Part shown: piece after piece, positions 1 to 8,808 of the stretch | Position numbering within the stretch: the stretch's first letter is position 1 | Layout: each line of letters begins with the position of its first letter | Source of the DNA: JALCSJ01 sp036788835 | Lineage (GTDB): Bacteria; Bacillota; Negativicutes; Acidaminococcales; Acidaminococcaceae | Length of the DNA: 57,033 nucleotides | Assembly: GCA_036788835.1 (NCBI GenBank) | Contig: DAIQMR010000012.1 | Location: 1-57,033, forward strand | Direction: 5' to 3' | Made by a program: the position numbers and the translations under genes | The notes under the pieces: generated by a model | Databases searched by the model: none | Told to the model about the DNA's origin: nothing | What the model saw: the letters and a program-made list of their open reading frames with translations, nothing else

Positions 1-2
1 CA

Positions 3-1157
3 CGGGGGAAAATGATTAGCTTGCCACCAGGAGTGACAAGCAATAATATTACAAGTTTAAGCAAAGAAGAAATTGTTAAATTAACTGCGGAAGCAACGCA
101 GAAACAAAAAAAGCTTGGCATAGGTCTAACAGAAAATAATAGGTCTTTTACAGGCAGAAAAAGCACAGAATACGAAATCAGGCAATTAACAAAACAATAC
201 AATGATGAATTGATAAATATCGGTATGGAATCCGAAAAAACAGCACAAGGAACTGCAGCAACTGCTGACGCAGATTCTGACAGACGTGCGGAAGATGCGA
301 AATGGTATTTTTTGGACGAAGTTAGATATAATTATTTGAAAAATTTTGGAGACGAACGTTTTAGGAGTAAAAGCAGTCGCCTTAGGAACAGGTTGTATGT
401 GCAAAGAAAATTAAATAAAGATTGGTCTGTACTGGGTATGTGGGAAGCCAGCAAGTATCTTTTTGGAGAGCGGGATGATGATTTCAGTTCCGGGAATAGG
501 CTGTATGTGCAAGGAAATACGGGTATTACTAAAGTATTGGCGGGAATTTTTGGAGTTAAGATGGCCGAAGGTAATATTTACGATACTTATTTCCGCGGGG
601 TTCAGACAATTGTAGATAAAGATCCATGGAGATATTCTTTCCTGGCAGGACGTACTAACGGTAGCGGAGATTCCGCTGCAGGAGTTGCTCAATATGATGG
701 TAATGATTATGGCTTAGAAGCAGGCATTTATTATTTCGGAACAGATAAATGGGACAATAGAAAAACAACTATTTATGAACTTGGCGGTAATTATTATCTT
801 GGCCGATTCACTTTAGGAGCAATGTATTTAAGATCTAATGATAGTGAAGACAGCGGTGGACAAAATGGTGCCGTATTTACTCTGCAGCATGATAAAGTAA
901 GAGATTGGGTCCCGGGTAGTTTCACTACTTATGCACATTATTATATTCAGCCATATAGCACTTATCGGTCTCATACAATGAATGGCCTGGCAGGGTATAT
1001 GAATGGATTTACCGGTTGGTCTATAGGCTGTGCCTATACTATAAGACCGCTAGTTGTGTGGGACTTAGAATATTACTCTTTGCAGGATAAGGTAACTCAC
1101 GAAAGAGGCAATACTATTTGGACATCAATAACATTTGGCTTTGAAGGAATAAGGTAG
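3..1157 (+). CDS. Outer-membrane beta-barrel protein, 5' end outside window
   Basis: The reading frame is already open at the window edge. The first ATG (position 12) has no credible ribosome site, because the G-run lies only 3 nt upstream, and the protein shows no signal peptide. The true start is therefore probably upstream. The visible part begins with about 80 polar residues. From about residue 95 it becomes a succession of short amphipathic strands rich in aromatic and Gly residues (for example RLRNRLYVQRKL, YSFLAGRTNGSGD, FTLGAMYLRSND), ending with an aromatic-rich C-terminal strand (TSITFGFEGIR). This is typical of an outer-membrane barrel. The next gene starts 39 nt downstream on the same strand. 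Since the following genes build and edit a polysaccharide, the barrel may be the outer-membrane exit pore, as PgaA is in E. coli; that role is inference. It could instead be an unrelated Negativicutes porin. Confidence 0.6.
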   Translation, partial: RGKMISLPPGVTSNNITSLSKEEIVKLTAEATQKQKKLGIGLTENNRSFTGRKSTEYEIRQLTKQYNDELINIGMESEKTAQGTAATADADSDRRAEDAKWYFLDEVRYNYLKNFGDERFRSKSSRLRNRLYVQRKLNKDWSVLGMWEASKYLFGERDDDFSSGNRLYVQGNTGITKVLAGIFGVKMAEGNIYDTYFRGVQTIVDKDPWRYSFLAGRTNGSGDSAAGVAQYDGNDYGLEAGIYYFGTDKWDNRKTTIYELGGNYYLGRFTLGAMYLRSNDSEDSGGQNGAVFTLQHDKVRDWVPGSFTTYAHYYIQPYSTYRSHTMNGLAGYMNGFTGWSIGCAYTIRPLVVWDLEYYSLQDKVTHERGNTIWTSITFGFEGIR

Positions 1158-1196
1158 AATAATGGTATAAGTTGACTACTGACTAAGGAGGCACAT

Positions 1197-3779
1197 ATGA
1201 AACCTTTATCGTTAAGAAATATAATAATATCCGGCATAGTTTTACTGGGGGGCATAGGATTCTATTTTTATCCCAAGAATTCTGCACCGGCGGTGACAGT
1301 GAATAATACAACGGTTCGTGATTTGTCTGAACAGTACCAAGCAAAAGAAGAGATTTCTCTGGCTATGGCAAAATTGCAAAAAGGCGAGCAACCTGCTGTT
1401 ATAATTGAACAAAGTAATAAAAGCCAAGGAAAAGTGGCATTAACTTTTGATGGTATGACAGATAACGCCACTACAGAAGGTATTTTAACGGAATTACAAA
1501 AATACAAAGCGCAGGGAACATTTTTCTTGGAAGGAATGAATGCAGCAATAAATCCTGAAGCAGTTAATACAATTAAGAAAAATGGCCAAAAAATTGGAAA
1601 TTACGGTTATACGGGTATTGCCCATCTAGAAGAGGCGCCTAAAGAAAAGATTGTCAGCGAATTAGTTAAAACAGAAAAGGTCTTGCATATTCTTACAGAT
1701 AAGGCACCGGTAATAGGAAAGGCAGCTCAGACAAAATATACACAGGATTTTTTGCAATGTGCTAAAGCCTCCGGATTAAATTATTTAGTGCAATCAAATT
1801 TGTTAGTACCTATTAATGATATAGACAGCCAAGAGACAGCGGACGCATTTGTTGAAGGCAGTGTCCGTTCGGGGCAAATAATCTCCTTTGTTCTTGGGGT
1901 TCCCGCAGATATAACAAAAGAAAAGGGAAAGACAGATCAAAGACCTGCTGTAGATAAGCAACCGGGGCTTAAGGAACTGCCGGTTGGAGGACAACCAAAA
2001 GATTTACCCAAGATTGTTGGGTATATATTGGCTTCTTTACAAAAGCAGGGTTATGAAACTGCCGATGTAGAAAATTTTGCGGATAATAATCAACCACTGA
2101 CTGCAGCTGGTTTCTGGCATAAAGTGGTAGCGGCGGCAAAAGATTTCTTGACATTACCGGTTGCTTATGCGGCAAATCCACAACAGAAATACATGGCAGT
2201 GAATAACAAAATGATTTGTACAACAGAAAAGGCTGTACCATTTTCCTTTACAGGCCTAGCCAAGGAACAATCTGTACATAACGTACTTGCTGCTTTGCAA
2301 GAGCTGAATTCACATGGCACGTTTTTTGTGACATCAAAAGAAATTAAAAAACATAAGGCTTTAGTGGGAGAGATACTTGCTCAGGGCAATGAGCTGGGGA
2401 TTGCCATATTACCAAAGGCAGGCGAAACATACCAACAGGTAAAAAAAGAAATTGAGGATACCCGCAGTATGCTTGAAACTGGATATGGGGTTTCAACAAA
2501 TGTGCTTAGACAATTCTCAGGAGCCATACAGCCTGAAACTTTGCGGGCCATTGCAGATACAAATTGTGTTTTAGTAGATAATATGGTCAATGTGGTGCAG
2601 CATAAACATAAAGATGCCAAGAATTCTGATGAAGTGATGAAAGATATTTTTGGGACGAAAGCATTTGCTGTGGGCAGAGGATGGATTGTCCAGATTCGTA
2701 TGGATTATTACAATAATGAAAATTTAGCAGCTGATATGATTAAAGCTATTAAACGGAAAAAGATTGATAATATTGCCTATGTGTCTTATCAGGACAGCCC
2801 GGCTAGTAATCCGGCCAACGATTCAGCATATGTTATTAAGCCGGTAGGTGAAGTCCTTTATAACCAAAATTATTTATGGCAATATCCTGTTTCAGCGGAA
2901 CGTATTATCCCATCAGCAGTCATGAAAAAACCGGATTTTAATGTAAATAAAGAAAGTGACTATCTTAGAGAATTCAAGAAACGCTATATTGGTTCCAGCT
3001 GGGTTAACCAATATAACAGAATGTTGGGGTTTTCAGCAGGAGAGATGCGGGGAGCTGATAAGACAGGGCTTATTCATACTCATGACAATGCTGTTTTCTT
3101 TTCTTTTGATGATTGGGGAACCGACGTATCCGTCAATCAATTGCTTTATATTTTGCGCAAGCATAATGTGAGAAGCAATTTTTGTGTGCTGACTCATAAC
3201 GTTATTAATAACCCGAATTTACTTAGAGCAATTGCCCTGGATGGACATGATATATGCGCTCACACCAATGAACACAAACCTATGGCTTTAAGGGTCAAGG
3301 ACAAACTTAAGCAATATGCACCTGAAACACCGAAAGAAATACGTAAAGATTTTGCTGAGTGTTACAGAAGGATGCTAAGCGTAGCCGGAGATGTGAGCTA
3401 TAATGGCAAACCGGTAGTATGCAAATTGTTTAGGCCTCCTACATTGGCAATTAGCCGTGAAGGCACAAAGGAACTCCTTGATTTAGGATATCAGTATATA
3501 ATCAATGGGTCTTCCAATATTGAAGATTACAGCGCTACAAGCTTGACAACTATGATAAATCGCATTAAGGACGCTATTTATACTCAAAACAAGGTTCGCA
3601 AGGGTGCTACCTTGGTTATGCACATGAGTGACAATTCCAAATATACGGCGTTGGCCTTGGATGCTCTGTTGACAGAGAATGAGAAAAAACCATTGAATGA
3701 TCCTAGCAGGTTTATTTGTGCCAGATTCTCGGACTACCTGCCAGATGGATATGACCAAAGCAAACATTTCAGATTTTAA
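1197..3779 (+). CDS. Polysaccharide deacetylase with three NodB-like repeats, two degenerate
   Basis: This is an 860-residue protein with an N-terminal membrane anchor or signal (about residues 8-26, IIISGIVLLGGIGFYFY) and three NodB-like domains starting near residues 80, 346 and 632. The third has the full metal-dependent CE4 set: Asp638-Asp639 in SFDDWG, His689-x3-His693 in HTNEH, Arg746 in RPP and His809 in LVMHM. The first has TFDGM and lacks the His pair; the second has FSFTG and lacks both. Only the third should therefore be catalytic. CE4 enzymes remove N-acetyl groups from chitin, peptidoglycan or poly-N-acetylglucosamine. AAGGAGG lies 5 nt before the ATG. The downstream GT2 synthase follows after 19 nt. 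The likely role is periplasmic N-deacetylation of the polymer made by that synthase; the substrate is inferred from context. Confidence 0.85.
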   Translation: MKPLSLRNIIISGIVLLGGIGFYFYPKNSAPAVTVNNTTVRDLSEQYQAKEEISLAMAKLQKGEQPAVIIEQSNKSQGKVALTFDGMTDNATTEGILTELQKYKAQGTFFLEGMNAAINPEAVNTIKKNGQKIGNYGYTGIAHLEEAPKEKIVSELVKTEKVLHILTDKAPVIGKAAQTKYTQDFLQCAKASGLNYLVQSNLLVPINDIDSQETADAFVEGSVRSGQIISFVLGVPADITKEKGKTDQRPAVDKQPGLKELPVGGQPKDLPKIVGYILASLQKQGYETADVENFADNNQPLTAAGFWHKVVAAAKDFLTLPVAYAANPQQKYMAVNNKMICTTEKAVPFSFTGLAKEQSVHNVLAALQELNSHGTFFVTSKEIKKHKALVGEILAQGNELGIAILPKAGETYQQVKKEIEDTRSMLETGYGVSTNVLRQFSGAIQPETLRAIADTNCVLVDNMVNVVQHKHKDAKNSDEVMKDIFGTKAFAVGRGWIVQIRMDYYNNENLAADMIKAIKRKKIDNIAYVSYQDSPASNPANDSAYVIKPVGEVLYNQNYLWQYPVSAERIIPSAVMKKPDFNVNKESDYLREFKKRYIGSSWVNQYNRMLGFSAGEMRGADKTGLIHTHDNAVFFSFDDWGTDVSVNQLLYILRKHNVRSNFCVLTHNVINNPNLLRAIALDGHDICAHTNEHKPMALRVKDKLKQYAPETPKEIRKDFAECYRRMLSVAGDVSYNGKPVVCKLFRPPTLAISREGTKELLDLGYQYIINGSSNIEDYSATSLTTMINRIKDAIYTQNKVRKGATLVMHMSDNSKYTALALDALLTENEKKPLNDPSRFICARFSDYLPDGYDQSKHFRF

Positions 3780-3798
3780 TGTAAGGATGAAAGAAACG

Positions 3799-5649
3799 AT
3801 GAGTGTCAATAACGAAATCAATGGAGATGGGACGAGAGAAGTGTTACAAGAACATACAAGTGATCGTCGAAACTTAAACTGGGTGCCTCTGGCAGATGGT
3901 AAACGCATAACAGCTACTCGTAGGGGAGAGAACACATCTGCTGTTGAAAAGACAGATTATAATAAACAAGCAGACAATTTTTATGTAGGTGTACGTTATA
4001 ATATCTCTTATCAAGTTAAGGTTAGTGTCAAGGGTCAAAAACAAAAGACATTTTTTCAAGCAAAGGCAGTTAATATTTCAGGCAGCGGAATGCTTCTCAG
4101 TATTTCTCCGCAAGATGCTGCAAACTTGGAAGTGGGTTCAGAACTAAGATTACAGTTTGAGATTACTCCGGGCAGTATGCCTGAAGGTTATGAAATGAAA
4201 GTAGATATTAATGCTACTGCCGTTCGTATTACCCGGGGAGAAAAAGATGCTGCCGTGGCCGTAGCCTTTGCTGAAACATTAGGGGAATATCACGAGAGGC
4301 ATGGGGGACGTTTCTCTTTCTCATTGGCAGTTTTTTTCTTGTTTGTTGTATCTTTGGCTGTTATTTTGATGCGTACAGAGAGCGTGCTCTATTTTAAATT
4401 CAATAAGACACTATATTTGTACAGTATTATTACAGCCGTGTTTTTGCTGAGCAGATATGCCTTTGCCTTATTTTATAAACCGGTAAAAGTTAATGCTGAT
4501 TTTACTCCGGGAGTCACCATTATAATTCCCTGTTTCAATGAAGAAACATGGATTCAACGGACTATTTTAGGGTGTTTGAACCAAAGCTATCCATTGGACA
4601 AACTGGAAATTATTGTGGTTGATGATTGTTCTACAGATCATAGCGTGGAGAAAATCAAAGAGATTTATGCTAGTTTGGAAGCTTTGGAACAATACAAAAT
4701 CAAAGATAGATTCCATTATATTTGTCAAGAGGTAAATAAGGGTAAAAGGGAAGCCATGGCTGCGGGCGTAAAGCAAGCTGCTCATGATTTGGTTGTTTTT
4801 GTGGATTCGGACAGTTTTCTTGAACCCTTTGCTATTATGAATTTAGTCCAGCCATTTAAAGATGATGATATGGGAGGGGTCTCCGGGCGAACCGATATAG
4901 CTAATACTTATACGAATTCTTTAACTAAAATGCAGGCGGTGCGGTATTATATAGCCTTCCGTGTCATGAAGGCAGCTGAAGGTTTTTTTGATACAGTCAG
5001 TTGTTTATCAGGACCCTTGTCTTGTTATCGAAAAAAATGGGTACTGGAAAACGTTGATGCCTGGTTAAACCAACAATTTTTGGGACAGCGGGCAACATTC
5101 GGCGATGACAGAAGTATGACAAACTTTATTTTGCGTCACCATCGCACCACTTATCAAGATACTGCAGTTTGCAATACCATTGTTCCCAGCTCATATAGTG
5201 TGTTTTTAAAACAACAGATGCGGTGGAAACGCTCCTGGCTCAGAGAATCACTTATTGCTGCCAAATATATGTGGAGAAAAGAACCTTTTAGTGCGATATC
5301 CTTTTATATGGGGTTGATAGTGCCTATTCTCGCTCCTGTTGTAGTTATTTACAACTTATTATGGGTGCCGCTTGTTCATAGGGTTTTTCCTACGGCATTT
5401 CTTTTAGGTATGCTGCTTATGGCATTAATGATGAGTTTTGCTCAACTTCTTTTACGTAAAAGCAGTACGTGGATTTATGGTATTTGGTTTTGCCTATATT
5501 ATGAGTTTGTGCTTTTATGGCAAATGCCTGTTGCTTGGGTAACTTTCTGGAAATCCACTTGGGGTACGAGAATGACTCCGGCAGATGTTGCAGAACAGAA
5601 AAGAAAAGCAGAGAAAAATGCTGATAAACACAAGCCGGAGGAAGAATGA
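3799..5649 (+). CDS. PilZ-GT2 processive polysaccharide synthase, membrane
   Basis: Inner-membrane family 2 glycosyltransferase of the BcsA/PgaC/HasA type, fused to an N-terminal PilZ-like domain (about residues 55-170, with the N-x-S-x-x-G motif in AVNISGSG). Two membrane segments follow (about 175-225). The GT2 domain shows VVDD (near 275), DSD (336-338), GDD (435-437) and QQMRW (near 472), the hallmarks of processive synthases. C-terminal membrane helices then form the channel, and the tail is basic and hydrophilic. I chose ATG 3799, which has AAGGA upstream and does not overlap the previous gene; 3787 and 3697 are also in frame. PilZ domains bind cyclic di-GMP, so synthesis is probably gated by that messenger. 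However, the usual RxxxR pair is not complete here, so binding must be tested. Confidence 0.85.
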   Translation: MSVNNEINGDGTREVLQEHTSDRRNLNWVPLADGKRITATRRGENTSAVEKTDYNKQADNFYVGVRYNISYQVKVSVKGQKQKTFFQAKAVNISGSGMLLSISPQDAANLEVGSELRLQFEITPGSMPEGYEMKVDINATAVRITRGEKDAAVAVAFAETLGEYHERHGGRFSFSLAVFFLFVVSLAVILMRTESVLYFKFNKTLYLYSIITAVFLLSRYAFALFYKPVKVNADFTPGVTIIIPCFNEETWIQRTILGCLNQSYPLDKLEIIVVDDCSTDHSVEKIKEIYASLEALEQYKIKDRFHYICQEVNKGKREAMAAGVKQAAHDLVVFVDSDSFLEPFAIMNLVQPFKDDDMGGVSGRTDIANTYTNSLTKMQAVRYYIAFRVMKAAEGFFDTVSCLSGPLSCYRKKWVLENVDAWLNQQFLGQRATFGDDRSMTNFILRHHRTTYQDTAVCNTIVPSSYSVFLKQQMRWKRSWLRESLIAAKYMWRKEPFSAISFYMGLIVPILAPVVVIYNLLWVPLVHRVFPTAFLLGMLLMALMMSFAQLLLRKSSTWIYGIWFCLYYEFVLLWQMPVAWVTFWKSTWGTRMTPADVAEQKRKAEKNADKHKPEEE

Positions 5650-7502
5650 TGGAAAAGAACCAGTATACAAAAGACAAAGAGAAACGCAAGAAATTCCGGG
5701 TTGTGCTGCAAATAATAATCTTGTTAGGCGTTGTGTTCCTTATTGTCAATGCTGTATTTACTTTTAAGAAATATAAACCTTATGATGATAATCCGGGTTC
5801 TGCCGGAAGAAAAGGCTTTGTGGCTCTGTCTTATTTTGGCGTGGATAGGGTTGGCACTCAAAGTCTTATTGGGCAAGATCTTTTAAGGCAGCATTTGGCA
5901 ATTTTACAAGACAGGGGTTATGTCACAATTACCCAACAGGATATTTTGGATTATTACCAAAAGGGCAAAAAATTGCCTGTTAAGTCTCTGTTTTTGATGT
6001 TTGAAGACGGCAGGCGTGATACGGCTATTTTTGCTCAAGATATTTTGGAAAATCTGAATGATAAAGCTACTATGTGTACTTATCCCGAAAAGTTTGAGAA
6101 ACAAGATACAAAATTTTTGATGCCCGCAGAGCTAAAAGAACTGGAGAAGAATACTTTTTGGGAAATGGGCACCAATGGTTATCGTTTGTATTTCATCAAT
6201 GTATTTGACAGGTATAACAATTATCTTGGAAATATGGATCCACTAGAGCATTCTATGATAGCACCTGTTTTGGGACGCAAGTATAATCACTACTTAATGG
6301 ATTATATTAGGGATGAGATAGGCTATCCTTTGGAAAGCTACCAGGTTATGCGACACAGAATCGATTATGATTATACTAAACTGAAAGATGTATATAACAA
6401 GGAACTGGGTTATGTTCCCGGTTTATACGTTCTCATGCATTCTAACACAGGAAGCTTTGGCAATAATGACAAGGTTTCGGCAGTTAATGGTTATTGGATG
6501 CATAAACTTTTTAAAATGAATTTTAACAGAGAAGGCTATAGCCTCAATAACCATGAATGCAATATTTACGATTTAACACGGATGCAGCCACAATCATATT
6601 GGCCAGTCAATCATTTGCTGACACGTATCAATGACGATACCAGTCAAAAACTTGCTTTTGCGGATGGTGACAAAGAGCGCCATGATAAATGGATTACCCT
6701 GCAGGGAGCTGCAGAAATGCGGCCGGAAAAAATCATACTTACTACTAATGCCAAAGGCAAAGGCTTATTGCAATTAAAGGACAGTAAAAATTATAAGGAT
6801 ATTCATCTAACAGTTAATTTACGGGGTAACAAGTTCGGAACACAAAATATTTACTTAAGGGCATCTGACAATTTGGCTTCCTATGTTTCTGTGGGTATTG
6901 TCAATAATTTCTTAATTATTACCGATAATAGTATGGGGCAAAAACACGAACTACTAAAGTATAATTTGGACAGAATAGATGGTATTCCGGGAAAAAGCAT
7001 AGATGAAGATAAGCAAGAAGTAGTAGAAAAAGAGTTGGAAACATTTGCCAGATATGCTCAATCTGCATCTATGGGGAAGATTTATGTTGATAAACTCAAG
7101 AGTAAAGCTCAGGAAGAGCCCACTACAGTAGCAGGAGGAGCTAAGTTATATCAGCCTGTTCTGAGCTATCATGCCAGAGGCAATAGAAAGCTAACTATTG
7201 ATTTATCTGGGCAAAATCTTAAAGTGCTGGTAGATGGCAAAGAAGTGGGGCAGCCGTATAACTTAGAGGCGGCAAATCCCGGTGCTGTTTACTTGGAAGC
7301 GGATTGGGCAGGGTATGGTTGGAGCCAGATTAATTTAGCTGACGATGTTTATGATGGGATATTCCAAAAATTGGTTATCAAAAATATAGCTAAAGAAGAA
7401 AAAGTTTTATATGATGATAGCCTTAAAGGTTTGGGATATGTTAAATTTAGGGCAAAACAGGTGTTGGAGGTGGTGGTAGATTGGGTAATTCAACATATCT
7501 AA
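5646..7502 (+). CDS. PgaB-like protein with degenerate NodB deacetylase domain
   Basis: The ATG overlaps the end of the synthase gene by 4 nt, which indicates translational coupling. A single N-terminal membrane helix (about residues 17-36) is followed by a domain that aligns by eye to the NodB domain of PgaB/IcaB-type deacetylases (VALSYFGVD, HLAILQDRGY, KSLFLMFEDG). The catalytic Asp-Asp pair reads Glu120-Asp121. The segment that should hold the metal-binding histidines (H-x-x-x-H style) reads MGTNGYRLYF with no histidine. The protein is therefore probably not an active metal-dependent deacetylase. The C-terminal half (about 360-600) looks like a beta-sandwich, possibly a LamG/concanavalin-like carbohydrate-binding fold. 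A role as polymer-binding or scaffolding partner of the synthase or of the active deacetylase is inference. Confidence 0.7.
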   Translation: MMEKNQYTKDKEKRKKFRVVLQIIILLGVVFLIVNAVFTFKKYKPYDDNPGSAGRKGFVALSYFGVDRVGTQSLIGQDLLRQHLAILQDRGYVTITQQDILDYYQKGKKLPVKSLFLMFEDGRRDTAIFAQDILENLNDKATMCTYPEKFEKQDTKFLMPAELKELEKNTFWEMGTNGYRLYFINVFDRYNNYLGNMDPLEHSMIAPVLGRKYNHYLMDYIRDEIGYPLESYQVMRHRIDYDYTKLKDVYNKELGYVPGLYVLMHSNTGSFGNNDKVSAVNGYWMHKLFKMNFNREGYSLNNHECNIYDLTRMQPQSYWPVNHLLTRINDDTSQKLAFADGDKERHDKWITLQGAAEMRPEKIILTTNAKGKGLLQLKDSKNYKDIHLTVNLRGNKFGTQNIYLRASDNLASYVSVGIVNNFLIITDNSMGQKHELLKYNLDRIDGIPGKSIDEDKQEVVEKELETFARYAQSASMGKIYVDKLKSKAQEEPTTVAGGAKLYQPVLSYHARGNRKLTIDLSGQNLKVLVDGKEVGQPYNLEAANPGAVYLEADWAGYGWSQINLADDVYDGIFQKLVIKNIAKEEKVLYDDSLKGLGYVKFRAKQVLEVVVDWVIQHI

Positions 7503-8533
7503 AAAAGACAATGCTGGTATCGGCAATCGTACTTTTAGGTACGCTGTGCTTTGGTGCCCAAGGCTACAGTCAACCACCACAGCCTTTAGCTATAAAACAA
7601 GCGCGCAAGGTCGAGCTCAAGCCTTCTGCTTATCTGGTTTATTGGGATGTAAAGGCCGGCAGTAAGGAATTAGAGGACATTGGCGGACATTTGGAGTCAG
7701 TTTCTTATTTTGGTGCCTATTTTGACAACAAAGATAGTCTCATCATTGCTCCGAAAATTGCAGAATTGAAAAATCAGCAAAATAAATTGCCGAAAACAGT
7801 TTTTCTAACTGTGGTGAACGATGTGGAAACAGGTGATAATAATAATCTGTACAAGGACACGGCTGTTTTAGAAAGAGTATTAGCCACTCCTGAAGATATA
7901 GATTCTCATATTAAGAGTCTTTTGCAGCTGACGAAGCAGCACGGTTTTAATGGACTGGAAATAGACTATGAGAACGTCTGGAAAAAATCTGCTCTACCTA
8001 TGAAATTTATGGAATTTATCAACAAACTCGTTCCCGCTGCTCAGGCACAGAATATTAAACTTCGGATAATATTGGAACCATCGGTGCCATTTTACGATGT
8101 CCAATGGCCTGAAGGAGCAGAATATGTTGTGATGTTTTATAACCTCTATGGTGGTCATAGTCTTCAGGACGGGCCTAAGGCAGATCAAAATTTTATATAC
8201 ACCACTTTGAATAAAATTAAGGGCTTGCCCGACTCCAGGACGGTGGCCTTGGCTACCGGAGGATGGTTGTGGTCCACTAAGGGGAAACCAAAATCTGTTA
8301 CAGAGAAAGAGGCAATTGCTTTATGCAAGAAAAATAAAGTAATAGTTCAACGTGATCCTAACAGTATGGGCTTAAGAGGAAGATACAGAATCGGCACGAC
8401 AGTGTATGATTTGTGGTATGCTGACGCAGAGACTTTGAACAACTGGATTCTTTGGACTAAACAAAGCGGTTATGGAAGCATCGCATTCTGGCGCTTGGGC
8501 GGTAATGTATCTTTCAACAAAATTAATTGGTAA
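7481..8533 (+). CDS. Secreted GH18-like glycoside hydrolase
   Basis: Starts at TTG 7481, with GGAGG 10 nt upstream inside the previous gene (22-nt overlap). A signal peptide runs over about residues 1-31 (KKTMLVSAIVLLGTLCFGAQGYS). The rest has the look of a GH18 TIM barrel. The strand-4 motif reads NGLEIDYE at residues 157-164, with Asp162 and the catalytic acid Glu164 present, and ends with SIAFWRLGG, a typical barrel-8 strand. GH18 enzymes cleave beta-1,4-linked N-acetylglucosamine polymers such as chitin and peptidoglycan. As last gene of the operon it could trim or release the exported polymer, as the hydrolase domain of PgaB does for PNAG; that comparison is functional, not homologous. 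It is followed by strong terminator structures. Confidence 0.75.
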   Translation: MGNSTYLKKTMLVSAIVLLGTLCFGAQGYSQPPQPLAIKQARKVELKPSAYLVYWDVKAGSKELEDIGGHLESVSYFGAYFDNKDSLIIAPKIAELKNQQNKLPKTVFLTVVNDVETGDNNNLYKDTAVLERVLATPEDIDSHIKSLLQLTKQHGFNGLEIDYENVWKKSALPMKFMEFINKLVPAAQAQNIKLRIILEPSVPFYDVQWPEGAEYVVMFYNLYGGHSLQDGPKADQNFIYTTLNKIKGLPDSRTVALATGGWLWSTKGKPKSVTEKEAIALCKKNKVIVQRDPNSMGLRGRYRIGTTVYDLWYADAETLNNWILWTKQSGYGSIAFWRLGGNVSFNKINW

Positions 8534-8552
8534 GTTGTTCACACTAGGTGAT

Positions 8553-8621
8553 GCTACAAATGTGACTGTCACCTTTGTAGCAGTTCAAAATGTGACAAAA
8601 GGACCTGTCCCTTTTGTCACA
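8553..8621. repeat. Two consecutive palindromes (intergenic repeat-like)
   Basis: Palindrome 1 spans 8553-8581: arms GCTACAAA and TTTGTAGC with a nested GTGAC/GTCAC. Palindrome 2 spans 8591-8621: arms TGTGACAAAAGG and CCTTTTGTCACA. Both share the GTGAC...GTCAC theme and lie directly before a Rho-independent terminator. They may be copies of a dispersed palindromic element rather than terminators, as neither has a T-tract. Confidence 0.6.
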
Positions 8622-8623
8622 CA

Positions 8624-8669
8624 AACATGAACTTTCCAACTGTTTCTAGCTGGAAAGTTCATGTTTTTT
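8624..8669 (+). terminator. Rho-independent terminator after the polysaccharide operon
   Basis: Thirteen-base perfect arms CATGAACTTTCCA (8626-8638) and TGGAAAGTTCATG (8651-8663) are followed by six T residues. Confidence 0.85.
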
Positions 8670-8731
8670 GTTTAAGAGTTTACAAAAAATATGTGTATAC
8701 AACAAACACGATAAAAAAATGTAAGAATTTC

Positions 8732-8760
8732 TTGCATTTAACAAAAAAGTTATATACAAT
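8732..8760 (+). promoter_or_regulatory. Candidate promoter of pyruvate carboxylase
   Basis: TTGCAT (8732-8737) and TACAAT (8755-8760) are separated by 17 nt and lie 48 nt upstream of the chosen start codon. Confidence 0.5.
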
Positions 8761-8808
8761 ATAAGACGTAACTTTGAACTTTAAGGACAAATGAGGGGGA
8801 TTTTTGTA

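Noticed and set aside
8791..8808. Earlier ATG of pyruvate carboxylase
   Set aside because: It would place the only good ribosome site inside the coding region; family proteins begin near MKKIRSVLVANRGE.
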